The translations under genes and the position numbers were made by a program. A stretch of DNA of 8,765 nt from Caldithrix sp964532875 (lineage in GTDB: Bacteria; Calditrichota; Calditrichia; Calditrichales; Calditrichaceae): the NCBI GenBank assembly GCA_964532875.1, contig CAZHIZ010000147.1:1-8765 (forward strand). The letters are read 5' to 3'. Position 1 is the stretch's first letter, and every line of letters begins with the position of its first letter. Positions 1 to 5,752 of this stretch are shown in pieces. The notes under the pieces are model-generated. The model was not told the DNA's origin and ran no database searches. It saw nothing but the letters and a program-made list of their open reading frames with translations.

Positions 1-15
1 AGAAACGTCACCCAT

Positions 16-65
16 CGGTTCTCGAGTGGTCTCTGCCTGAGCCGGATAGCGTATCGAGAGAACCG
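16..65. repeat. Palindromic repeat, copy A
   Basis: The left arm CGGTTCTCGAGTG (16-28) and right arm AGCGTATCGAGAGAACCG (48-65) are identical, base for base, to the arms of the copy at 204-249. The terminal CGGTTCTC pairs with GAGAACCG. The centre (29-47) differs from the other copy in both sequence and length (19 versus 15 bases). Conserved arms around a variable centre are typical of small dispersed REP-like palindromes. The genomic copy number cannot be judged from this window. Confidence 0.7.
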
Positions 66-69
66 CGCC

Positions 70-84
70 CCCGCTGCAAGCGGG
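70..84. repeat. Small GC hairpin
   Basis: CCCGCT (70-75) and AGCGGG (79-84) form a perfect 6-bp stem around a GCA loop, immediately after palindromic copy A. There is no following T-run, so a terminator role is not supported. It is probably part of the same repeat cluster. Confidence 0.5.
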
Positions 85-189
85 ACCACTCTGCAACCGG
101 TTTTCTCCAATGGTAGAAAAAACTAAAAACGTATTCGGCGGCTGCCGGATCTTCGACCCGTCAAAGGCCGGATTTTCAACCCAATGGTA

Positions 190-258
190 GCAAGAGCACA
201 GTCCGGTTCTCGAGTGCTTCGCCGCAGGCGGAGCGTATCGAGAGAACCGTGCTCTTGC
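190..258. repeat. Palindromic repeat, copy B, with outer stem
   Basis: The core at 204-249 shares both arms with copy A. Its centre is an 8-bp hairpin, GCTTCGCC (216-223) against GGCGGAGC (227-234), with one G-T wobble and a GCA loop. Outside the core, GCAAGAGCAC (190-199) is the exact reverse complement of GTGCTCTTGC (249-258), so the whole 69-base segment can fold into one long interrupted stem. It is either a REP/MITE-like element or a strong structured spacer. No coding function is visible. Confidence 0.7.
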
Positions 259-322
259 ACAATACCGAGCCACCTGCCTGCGAAATCCGCAAGAAGGGCT
301 TGGTGTTCTTCCCGACTCGGCC

Positions 323-420
323 TGTCATTCGCAGAATCCCTTGCAAACTTTTGGGCTTACATTTCTGAATAACAAGGGGATTTCTCGTCGTCCCGATTCT
401 CTGGTCTCCTCGAAATGACA
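323..420. repeat. TGTCATT/AATGACA-bounded repeat element
   Basis: The segment starts with TGTCATT (323-329) and ends with its exact reverse complement AATGACA (414-420). A second imperfect inverted pair lies inside: GAATCCCTTG (334-343) against CAAGGGGATTTC (373-384). Ends of the type TGTCATT(T)CGAG with GAATCC/GGATTC inside are familiar from small intergenic repeats in many environmental bacteria. Assignment to such a family is by resemblance only, since only one copy is present here. Confidence 0.5.
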
Positions 421-493
421 CATTGATTTGCAGGAAATAGCCCCTCGCGCAGATTCCGCGCATGCACGCAGAGTAAATCAATACCCGGGTTGT

Positions 494-589
494 CCCAGTT
501 CCCAGTTCCCAATTCCCAATTCCGAATTCCTAATTCCTAATCCCCATTCAACGATTCAACCGTTCAATCATTCAGCCATTTCTCATTCC
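494..589. repeat. Degenerate tandem 7-mer/8-mer tract
   Basis: Eight consecutive 7-base units run from 494 to 549: CCCAGTT, CCCAGTT, CCCAATT, CCCAATT, CCGAATT, CCTAATT, CCTAATC and CCCATTC. The period then changes to 8 bases from 550: AACGATTC, AACCGTTC, AATCATTC, AGCCATTT and CTCATTCC. Neighbouring units differ by one or a few bases, as expected of a slipped and diverging satellite. It lacks the repeat/spacer alternation of a CRISPR array. It lies about 150 bases upstream of the lipoprotein start. Confidence 0.75.
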
Positions 590-727
590 CATTTGCCTCT
601 TTCATCTTAATCTCGCAAAACAAAAAGCAAGATTTGCAAAAAAATGAATATTATTTAAGAACTTTGTGAACTCTTTGTTAGAAACGGCCTCTATCTTGTT
701 TACGAAATCACAATAACATGTACCAAA

Positions 728-733
728 AGGAGG
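728..733 (+). promoter_or_regulatory. Ribosome binding site that sets the lipoprotein start
   Basis: AGGAGG ends five bases before the ATG at 739. It lies downstream of an in-frame ATG at 718, which has no comparable site. Starting at 739 also puts the signal peptide at the very N-terminus, so 739 is preferred. Confidence 0.85.
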
Positions 734-738
734 TCATT

Positions 739-1488
739 ATGAAGTACTTCATCCGTTTATTTTCATTGTTAGCCATTGGCGCATTATTCTTTGCGTGCAA
801 CCAGCAACAAGGCAATTCACCGGCTGCACCGGAGATTGACAATAGTTTGCAATCCAGACGTTCCGGTGCCGCCGCGTTCGCTAACCGCGAGTTTCAGTTT
901 GACATTACTATCGAAAATCTCACTCCGGCTACCGGCCCGGGTGCCAGCCAGCCTTTTTCCCCTCCGATTGTAGCCACTCATGCCTTGCGTTATCATATTT
1001 TTAAGGTCGGTACCTACGCGTCCGATGAGTTGGCTCAGGTGGCTCAGGATGCCGTTAGTGCTCCTATGATTGAGATGCTGAACGAATCAAAGCGTGTTTA
1101 TGACGTTGCTCAGGGTGACGGGGTGATCTTACCCGGAAAATCGACCACGATTCGCATCAAGGCAAAGCCTGGTTACCGATTTTTGTCTTTGGTAAGCATG
1201 CTGGTTAATACCAACGATGCTTTTGCCGGAGCAGATGCCATCCGTTTGCCGGGCCTCGGTGGTTCCAAAGTCGTTTATCTGCATGCCTATGATGCGGGTA
1301 CGGAGAAAAATACCGAATTAGCCAGCGATATCCCAGGCCCTTGCTGCGGTTCGCCTTTCCACGGAACACCCACGCATCAACGCATTCGCTTACACAAAGG
1401 TATTATGGGCATCGGTGATCTCGAGCCGGATATGTACGGCTGGGATGACCCGGTTGCCAAACTGACCATTACCCTTGTCGAAGAATAA
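739..1488 (+). CDS. Spondin_N-domain lipoprotein
   Basis: This encodes a 249-residue exported protein, probably a membrane-anchored surface or periplasmic lipoprotein. Residues 1-20 form a lipoprotein signal peptide (Lys2, Arg6, hydrophobic core) ending in Leu-Phe-Phe-Ala-Cys, with Cys20 as the likely lipidated residue; the lipobox is slightly non-canonical at -3. A low-complexity linker (21-50) precedes a domain at about 52-246 with the hallmarks of bacterial spondin_N proteins: FDITIENLTP at the start, FLSLVSMLVNTNDAF (148-162), a LHAYDAGTE segment (181-189), PGPCCG (199-204) and a C-terminal WDDPVAKLTI strand. Spondin_N is the beta-sandwich FS domain of eukaryotic F-spondin. Bacterial members are uncharacterised, so no ligand is claimed. 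It has its own terminator and is probably monocistronic. The adjacent Cys202-Cys203 could form or bridge a disulfide. Confidence 0.88.
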   Translation: MKYFIRLFSLLAIGALFFACNQQQGNSPAAPEIDNSLQSRRSGAAAFANREFQFDITIENLTPATGPGASQPFSPPIVATHALRYHIFKVGTYASDELAQVAQDAVSAPMIEMLNESKRVYDVAQGDGVILPGKSTTIRIKAKPGYRFLSLVSMLVNTNDAFAGADAIRLPGLGGSKVVYLHAYDAGTEKNTELASDIPGPCCGSPFHGTPTHQRIRLHKGIMGIGDLEPDMYGWDDPVAKLTITLVEE

Positions 1489-1504
1489 TTTACCAAAAAA
1501 ATGC

Positions 1505-1543
1505 AACAAACGGTTCGCTCCACAGGGGCGAATCGTTTGTTTT
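1505..1543 (+). terminator. Intrinsic terminator after lipoprotein gene
   Basis: A 17-bp stem (1505-1521 with 1525-1541, two G-T wobbles) closes on an ACA loop and is followed by a short T-run. A seven-A tract lies just before it (1495-1501), so it may also stop transcription from the opposite direction. It separates the lipoprotein gene from the two-component operon. Confidence 0.8.
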
Positions 1544-1566
1544 AACAGGATAAATCATGGAATAAT
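1537..1566 (+). promoter_or_regulatory. Possible promoter for first two-component operon
   Basis: TTGTTT (1537-1542) and AATAAT (1561-1566) are separated by 18 bases. They resemble a sigma-70 -35 (3 of 6) and -10 (5 of 6). The -35 overlaps the terminator arm. A start about 80 bases upstream of the regulator gene would be reasonable, but the match is weak and the organism's sigma preference is unknown. Confidence 0.25.
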
Positions 1567-1655
1567 TACGGGTTGTTTCGACGTTCGTATGAATACGACG
1601 GGAAAATGGCAAACTTGCCGCAGTTTTTTTAAACGCAATCACAAAGTAAGGGAAA

Positions 1656-2384
1656 ATGATGCCTGATACGGACAAAATTTTGGTCGTGGAAGATGATCGT
1701 AAAATAGTCGATTTGCTTGCTATCCATTTAAATGATTTGGGCTTTGTGGTAGACAAAGCCTACACGGGGTCATGCGGACTGGAAAAAGCCCTTTCCAAAA
1801 CCTATCGATTAATTATTCTCGATTTAATGTTGCCGGAAATTGACGGTCTTGAAATTTGCAAACGCATTCGTTCGGAGAACAAGTACACACCTATTTTAAT
1901 GCTTACCGCACGTTCCGAAGAAATCGATAAAGTGCTTGGATTGGAAATCGGGGCGGATGACTATATTACCAAGCCTTTTGGCATTCGGGAGTTCATTGCT
2001 CGTGTAAAGGTCATTATGCGCAGAATCGAATTGGAAAAAGAAAAAAATGCCCATGATGAAAATCAGGCAATTATTGAATCCGGACCGTTAACGATCGATA
2101 TTGAAAGACATAAAGTTATTGTGGACGGAAATTCAATAGAACTGACGGCCAAAGAATTTGATTTATTGGTTCTGTTTGCCCGTCACCCGGGCCGAATTTA
2201 CAGCCGTGAAAAATTGCTGGAATTAGTTTGGGGGTATAATTACGACGGATACGAACACACGGTAAATTCACATATTAATCGCTTGCGTAACAAAATTGAA
2301 AAAGATCCGACCAATCCGATATTCATTAAAACTCTCTGGGGCGTTGGCTATCGGTTTCAAATTCCTGAGGAAATAAACGTATGA
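1656..2384 (+). CDS. OmpR/PhoB-family response regulator
   Basis: This 242-residue cytoplasmic transcription factor is activated by phosphotransfer from a kinase, almost certainly the one encoded next. The receiver domain (about 7-120) has the acidic pocket Glu12-Asp13-Asp14, phospho-acceptor Asp56 (ILDLMLP), Thr84 (LTAR) and Lys106 (KPF), so all catalytic residues are present. The winged-helix DNA-binding domain covers about 140-236, with the LTAKEFDLL, VNSHINRLRNKI and GVGYRF signatures. Length is normal for the family. A weak AAGGG site (1648-1652) sits 3 bases before this ATG and 6 before the next in-frame ATG at 1659, so a start at 1659 (241 residues) is equally plausible. The stop overlaps the kinase start. 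The target genes cannot be read from the sequence. Confidence 0.93.
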   Translation: MMPDTDKILVVEDDRKIVDLLAIHLNDLGFVVDKAYTGSCGLEKALSKTYRLIILDLMLPEIDGLEICKRIRSENKYTPILMLTARSEEIDKVLGLEIGADDYITKPFGIREFIARVKVIMRRIELEKEKNAHDENQAIIESGPLTIDIERHKVIVDGNSIELTAKEFDLLVLFARHPGRIYSREKLLELVWGYNYDGYEHTVNSHINRLRNKIEKDPTNPIFIKTLWGVGYRFQIPEEINV

Positions 2385-3859
2385 AAAAATTATTGCAGAC
2401 CTTTTACGGTCGATTATCTTTGATTTTCTTACTGTTGTTGATGGTGCTGGGAGCCATGCAAATCCTTTTCACCGCGCACACCTGGAGCAATTATTATCGG
2501 GAAGCCGATCAACGGCTAAATCTGAATTTAGCGGCCGATATGGCTAAGGAAATCGAACCGTTGCTGCCGGATAGTGCCGCTATCGCCAATATTGGGAGCA
2601 CCATTCATTACATCATGGTTTTAAATCCCAAAATAGAAATTTACGTCTTGAACGACAAAGGCAAAATTCTGGCCTTTTTTGCCGATCCGGGTAAAAAAGT
2701 TAAAACGCAATATGTCAATTTGGAACCACTGCAAACGTTTCTTGGCGGGCATTTTAGCATTCCGATTTTAGGCGATGACCCGCGTCATCCGGGCGAAGTA
2801 AAGCCGTTTTCTGCAGCCACCTTGAAAATCGGTAAAAAGTTGAACGGATACCTTTATGTTATTCTCGGGGGCGAACAATACGATTCCGCCTTCGATACCG
2901 TACGCAATAGTTACATTACTAAAACATTAGCCGGCGGTTTATTGGTTACGCTTATTTTTACGGGACTTGTCGGATTAGTTTTGTTCTTTTGGTTAACGCG
3001 TCCTTTGCGAGAAATAAAAGAAGCGGTGCAAAAATTCGAACAAGGGCAATACCAACAAAGGGTAACGGTTAAAAGCAAAGACGAAATAGGGGAGTTAGGA
3101 AAGTCGTTTAACTCCATGGCTCAAACCATTGTTTCCAATATGGAACAACTGAAAGAAGCCGACCAGCAACGGAGACAATTGGTGGCCAACATTTCACATG
3201 ATTTGCGTACACCGCTGGCCTCCATTTGCGGTTATTCGGAAACCATTCAAATTAAAGATACTACCTTGACTAAAGAAGAACGTAAAAAATATTTGCAGAT
3301 AATTCACGACACGGCTTCCAAAATGGAAGAACTGGTAGAGCAGCTTTTTGATCTTTCCAAATTGGATGCGCGGCAGGTAAAACCGCAAATGGAGCCTTTC
3401 TCGGTAAAAGATCTGATTTATGACGTCATTATGAAATTCAAACCGCGGGCAGATAAATCCAAGATTAAAATGGAAATCGATGTCCCTGATGGATTGCCGC
3501 AGGTTTACGCCGATATCGGTTTGATCGAACGCGTTCTTTCCAATTTGGTGGATAATGCCCTGCGCTACACCCCTCCTGGTGGAACGGTCACCATTGGCGC
3601 TATCCAAAAGAAAAATAACATCGAGATAAAAGTTAGTGATACCGGAACCGGAATTTCGCAAAAAGATATTCCCCATATTTTTGACCGATTCTTTCGCATC
3701 GAAAAAAGTCGGGGTACAATCACCGGCGGTACGGGATTGGGTCTGGCCATTGTTAAAAAGATTTTAGAAATACACAATTCTTCTATCTTGGTCAACAGCG
3801 CCGTAAATTCCGGTAGTACTTTTTTATTTAACTTAGCGGTTTGGGCTCAAAAAGCTTAA
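2381..3859 (+). CDS. HAMP-containing sensor histidine kinase
   Basis: This 492-residue inner-membrane kinase should phosphorylate the regulator whose stop codon it overlaps (ATGA, 4 bases), an arrangement that implies translational coupling. TM1 is at about 11-33. The extracytoplasmic sensor spans about 34-182 and includes IEIYVLNDKGKILA, reminiscent of a PDC/single-Cache fold (inference). TM2 is at about 183-206 and HAMP at about 205-257. The HisKA domain has the H-box SHDLRTPLA with phospho-acceptor His273. The HATPase_c domain has an N-box (NLVDNA, 388-393), G1 (DTGTG from 420), an F-box (FDRFFR, 434-439) and G2 (GGTGLGL, 449-455), so it looks catalytically intact. Overall it is of the PhoR/BaeS/ResE class. 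The signal is unknown. Confidence 0.93.
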   Translation: MKKLLQTFYGRLSLIFLLLLMVLGAMQILFTAHTWSNYYREADQRLNLNLAADMAKEIEPLLPDSAAIANIGSTIHYIMVLNPKIEIYVLNDKGKILAFFADPGKKVKTQYVNLEPLQTFLGGHFSIPILGDDPRHPGEVKPFSAATLKIGKKLNGYLYVILGGEQYDSAFDTVRNSYITKTLAGGLLVTLIFTGLVGLVLFFWLTRPLREIKEAVQKFEQGQYQQRVTVKSKDEIGELGKSFNSMAQTIVSNMEQLKEADQQRRQLVANISHDLRTPLASICGYSETIQIKDTTLTKEERKKYLQIIHDTASKMEELVEQLFDLSKLDARQVKPQMEPFSVKDLIYDVIMKFKPRADKSKIKMEIDVPDGLPQVYADIGLIERVLSNLVDNALRYTPPGGTVTIGAIQKKNNIEIKVSDTGTGISQKDIPHIFDRFFRIEKSRGTITGGTGLGLAIVKKILEIHNSSILVNSAVNSGSTFLFNLAVWAQKA

Positions 3860-3953
3860 GAAGCATCGATGGTATGTCGCAAGGTGTGTAAATAAGTATA
3901 GCCTATTTCTTGTAAAGCTCCCTATTGGCTGGTCAAAGCTATTTTTCGGAAGA

Positions 3954-3969
3954 AAGGCGAAAGCGCCTT
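3954..3969 (-). terminator. Weak hairpin between convergent genes
   Basis: AAGGCG (3954-3959) and CGCCTT (3964-3969) form a perfect 6-bp stem with a 4-base loop, in the 191-bp gap between the kinase stop and the convergent MgtC-like gene's stop. Read on the minus strand it is followed by TCTT, so it could be a weak terminator for that gene. No T-run follows on the plus strand. Its right half can alternatively pair with 3878-3886. Confidence 0.35.
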
Positions 3970-4050
3970 GCGGAAAAGCCCGAATCTTAAAGGTACTTTT
4001 TAGGAGAAGGATGAATAAAGCCCATGGCAAACCTATCGTTCCATTTAATT

Positions 4051-5316
4051 TCAAACAAACGTCAGAATAAAACTCAAGGCAATTAAAATTAAAAATCCGC
4101 TTACAATTTGGCTTCTGAGTTTCTTATTACCTAATATCAGCGCATAAATCATTTTAATTAAATTATTACTTGCCGTTGCCAAAATGGTCGAACTTACAAT
4201 CAACGAAGTGGTAATGTGTGCATTCACCGTTTGAAATAAATTTAGAATATACGGATCAATATCCGTTACACCCACAATAAGAGATAAAATGTTCACCCCT
4301 TCTCGTCCCAGATGGCTTATAACATAATTGGTTAATATGGCAAAAAAAGCGAAAAGAATACCGAAGATAAGGGCGGTTTTAAATTCCAGAGGATTCTTAT
4401 CGACTTTTATATTTACTTCTTTTTGATCATGTTCTTTATTTTTTAGAAAAAATATGCCGATCCCAGTTGCCACAAAAACTAAAATTAAAAAAGGTAAAAA
4501 TAATTCTTTTGCCACTTCGCCATTAAAAATTAGAGCTAAAATATACAATCGAACATACATTACACCGGTTGCTAAAATGATGCTGCCCGAAATGGAGCCA
4601 ATTACATTTTCCGATTTACTTTTTTTGGCAAGAATTACAGTTGTGGCGGTACTGCTATATAAACCGCCCAGCAGAGCAGTCAAAATAAGACCGGCATGGG
4701 GGAAAATAAATTTTTTTAAAATATAGCTTAAATAAGAAATTCCTGAAATGGCCACAATGGCCAACCAAAATTTATACGGAGAAATATTGATCGAAGCTGA
4801 AAAAGGCTTGTGGGAAAGCAAGGGTAAAATTACCCCCGAAATGGTAATGAATTTTGCCAAAACGATAAATTCGTCTCGGTCAAATTTTTGGGTGAAGGCT
4901 AATAAATCGTCTTTGATTTCCACTACAATTAAAATAATAACTATAATGGCCATAAAGATCCATAAGGGTACCGTATAAATTAAGGGTGCCAGAGAATAAG
5001 TAATTAAAGCGATGATAGTCGAAGTTAAACCGAGTTGTTTTAGAACCATGGCCTTATAGTAATAAGCAATAGACAATAAGATTGTCAAAAGAACACTGCC
5101 GATAAGGAACGGTAGTAAATTCGGCTTGTCAATAATGTAAAGAATATAGCCTAAAATACCGAAAAACGTGAAGGTACGGTCGGTTCCAAAGACGTGTTTG
5201 GAATCGTCTTCATTTTTCAAATGGTGTCTTCTTTGCTCCAATCCGATGATTAGAGAAAATAAGGCAACCAGTAGAAAATTGTAGAAATCAACCGGTATGT
5301 TTTGTACCAAATTCAT
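4051..5316 (-). CDS. MgtC/SapB plus DUF4010 membrane protein
   Basis: This is a 421-residue polytopic inner-membrane protein. The N-terminal part (about 11-145) matches the MgtC/SapB domain: LIIGLEQRRHH (22-32), the acidic loop NEDDSKHVFGTDRTFTFFGILGY (35-57), then a series of membrane helices. The C-terminal half (about 155-421) matches DUF4010: SGVILPLL (160-167), ALLGGLYSSTATTVILAKKSK (214-234), ATGVMYVR (249-256) and VGVTDIDPYILNL (348-360). The length fits this two-domain family. MgtC proteins are linked to growth at low Mg2+ and to virulence, while DUF4010 fusions have no established function. No good ribosome binding site precedes the ATG; a GGA lies about 12 bases upstream. The gene is visibly more A+T-rich than the plus-strand cluster to its right. 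It is convergent with the first kinase and divergent from the second regulator. Confidence 0.88.
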   Translation of the reverse strand: MNLVQNIPVDFYNFLLVALFSLIIGLEQRRHHLKNEDDSKHVFGTDRTFTFFGILGYILYIIDKPNLLPFLIGSVLLTILLSIAYYYKAMVLKQLGLTSTIIALITYSLAPLIYTVPLWIFMAIIVIILIVVEIKDDLLAFTQKFDRDEFIVLAKFITISGVILPLLSHKPFSASINISPYKFWLAIVAISGISYLSYILKKFIFPHAGLILTALLGGLYSSTATTVILAKKSKSENVIGSISGSIILATGVMYVRLYILALIFNGEVAKELFLPFLILVFVATGIGIFFLKNKEHDQKEVNIKVDKNPLEFKTALIFGILFAFFAILTNYVISHLGREGVNILSLIVGVTDIDPYILNLFQTVNAHITTSLIVSSTILATASNNLIKMIYALILGNKKLRSQIVSGFLILIALSFILTFV

Positions 5317-5391
5317 GGATTAAAATTCCGATTTTGATTTTTCAAACTTTTTTTCGCAAAAACAGGGCGTACTGAATACGGCATTTAGCAA

Positions 5392-5448
5392 ATGCTTCAA
5401 TAGATTGCCTTTATTGCATTAGTGCGTCTAAAGGTTTTTTTGAAGCAT
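5392..5448. promoter_or_regulatory. Nested inverted repeats (possible leader structure)
   Basis: ATGCTTCAA (5392-5400) is the exact reverse complement of TTGAAGCAT (5440-5448). Inside it, CCTTTA (5408-5413) pairs exactly with TAAAGG (5429-5434). The segment lies 76-132 bases upstream of the MgtC-like start and could form a two-tier stem in that gene's 5' leader, or act as DNA-level binding sites. It does not resemble a riboswitch class that I recognise. Confidence 0.4.
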
Positions 5449-5458
5449 ATCCGGATAT
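5447..5458. promoter_or_regulatory. Perfect 12-bp palindrome
   Basis: ATATCCGGATAT is fully self-complementary over 12 bases and lies in the divergent control region. This is a candidate dimeric regulator site; the binding factor is unknown. Confidence 0.4.
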
Positions 5459-5472
5459 TTATTTTTAATTGC

Positions 5473-5502
5473 ATATTCGTTTTGGTTAACCCATTCGAAT
5501 AT
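5473..5502. promoter_or_regulatory. 30-bp compound dyad, candidate operator
   Basis: ATATTCG (5473-5479) and its reverse complement CGAATAT (5496-5502) flank the perfect palindrome GGTTAACC (5484-5491) with four bases on each side, all sharing one centre. Twelve of the fifteen symmetric positions match. The half-site recurs as ATATTCG at 5619-5625, and a related GAATATT lies at 5512-5518. This looks like an operator for a dimeric or tetrameric regulator acting on one or both divergent genes. Which protein binds is not shown. Confidence 0.5.
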
Positions 5503-5683
5503 ACAAAATTAGAATATTGTTAGTATCGGCGCAATAATTTATAAAACATAGTGTTTTTATCAAGTCTTTCATGATGAATTTAAAGGTTTTTCATTCATTA
5601 TTGTTGCCAGCCGCTTGAATATTCGTTGATTTTTGTCGATTATATTTTAGCATAGAAAATAAATTTACAAACCTTACAAAAAA

Positions 5684-5724
5684 TTAAGAAAAATTTATGT
5701 TTTTCATACTTGAAATTTTCTTAA
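5684..5724. promoter_or_regulatory. Inverted repeat just upstream of second regulator
   Basis: TTAAGAAAAATTT (5684-5696) and AAATTTTCTTAA (5713-5724) are reverse complements except for one extra A in the left arm, separated by 16 bases. The pair ends 28 bases before the regulator start, so it overlaps the expected promoter or 5' leader. It could be an autoregulatory site or an mRNA hairpin. Confidence 0.4.
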
Positions 5725-5740
5725 AATTATGCTGAATAAC

Positions 5741-5748
5741 AAGGGTGA
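5741..5748 (+). promoter_or_regulatory. Ribosome binding site that sets the second regulator start
   Basis: AAGGGTGA ends four bases before the ATG at 5753. An in-frame ATG at 5729 lies upstream of this site and would add eight residues not expected before the MRILVIEDE motif, so 5753 is preferred. Confidence 0.75.
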
Positions 5749-5752
5749 AATC

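Larger units (their letters stand above)
1..738. other. Repeat-rich noncoding stretch
   Basis: I see no credible gene in this stretch; the short open frames have repeat-derived or low-complexity translations and no ribosome binding site. It holds two palindromic elements with identical arms, a small GC hairpin, a TGTCATT/AATGACA-bounded element and a tandem 7/8-mer tract, each listed separately. A 10-base direct repeat CCAATGGTAG lies at 107-116 and 181-190, the second copy abutting the second palindromic element. The last 120 bases are A+T-rich and must carry the promoter of the lipoprotein gene, but I find no -35/-10 pair with acceptable spacing. Confidence 0.75.
5317..5752. promoter_or_regulatory. 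Divergent A+T-rich control region
   Basis: This 436-base gap separates the minus-strand MgtC-like gene from the plus-strand regulator, so it should contain both promoters. I see no gene. It is rich in symmetric sequences, listed separately: a nested stem at 5392-5448, a perfect palindrome at 5447-5458, a compound dyad at 5473-5502 and an inverted repeat at 5684-5724. TAAAGGTTTTT occurs twice (5429-5439, 5581-5591). TTACAAA occurs as a direct repeat with a 9-base period (5665-5671, 5674-5680). No convincing -35/-10 pair stands out. Confidence 0.6.

Noticed and set aside
365..378. 14-base identity CTGAATAACAAGGG with 5732-5745, at the second regulator's ribosome binding site
   Set aside because: A single 14-base match is not far from chance expectation in a window this size, and flanking bases do not match.
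176..481. 101-codon minus-strand open frame
   Set aside because: It runs through the palindromic and TGTCATT-type repeats, has no ribosome binding site, and its translation resembles no protein.
494..589. Possible CRISPR array in the tandem tract
   Set aside because: Units are 7-8 bases with no spacers between them and drift steadily; there are no cas genes nearby.
428..610. 60-codon plus-strand open frame
   Set aside because: It is mostly a translation of the tandem 7/8-mer tract (PNSEFLIPN-like low complexity).
664..697. TTGTGA / TATCTT as promoter of the lipoprotein gene
   Set aside because: The spacing is 22 bases; using TTGTTA (675-680) instead gives only 11. Neither fits a sigma-70-type promoter.
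3194..3676. 160-codon minus-strand open frame
   Set aside because: It lies wholly antisense to the HisKA/HATPase domains of the first kinase, whose motifs are intact.
3833..4054. 73-codon minus-strand open frame in the convergent gap
   Set aside because: It overlaps the kinase's 3' end, its translation is not protein-like, and there is no clear ribosome binding site.
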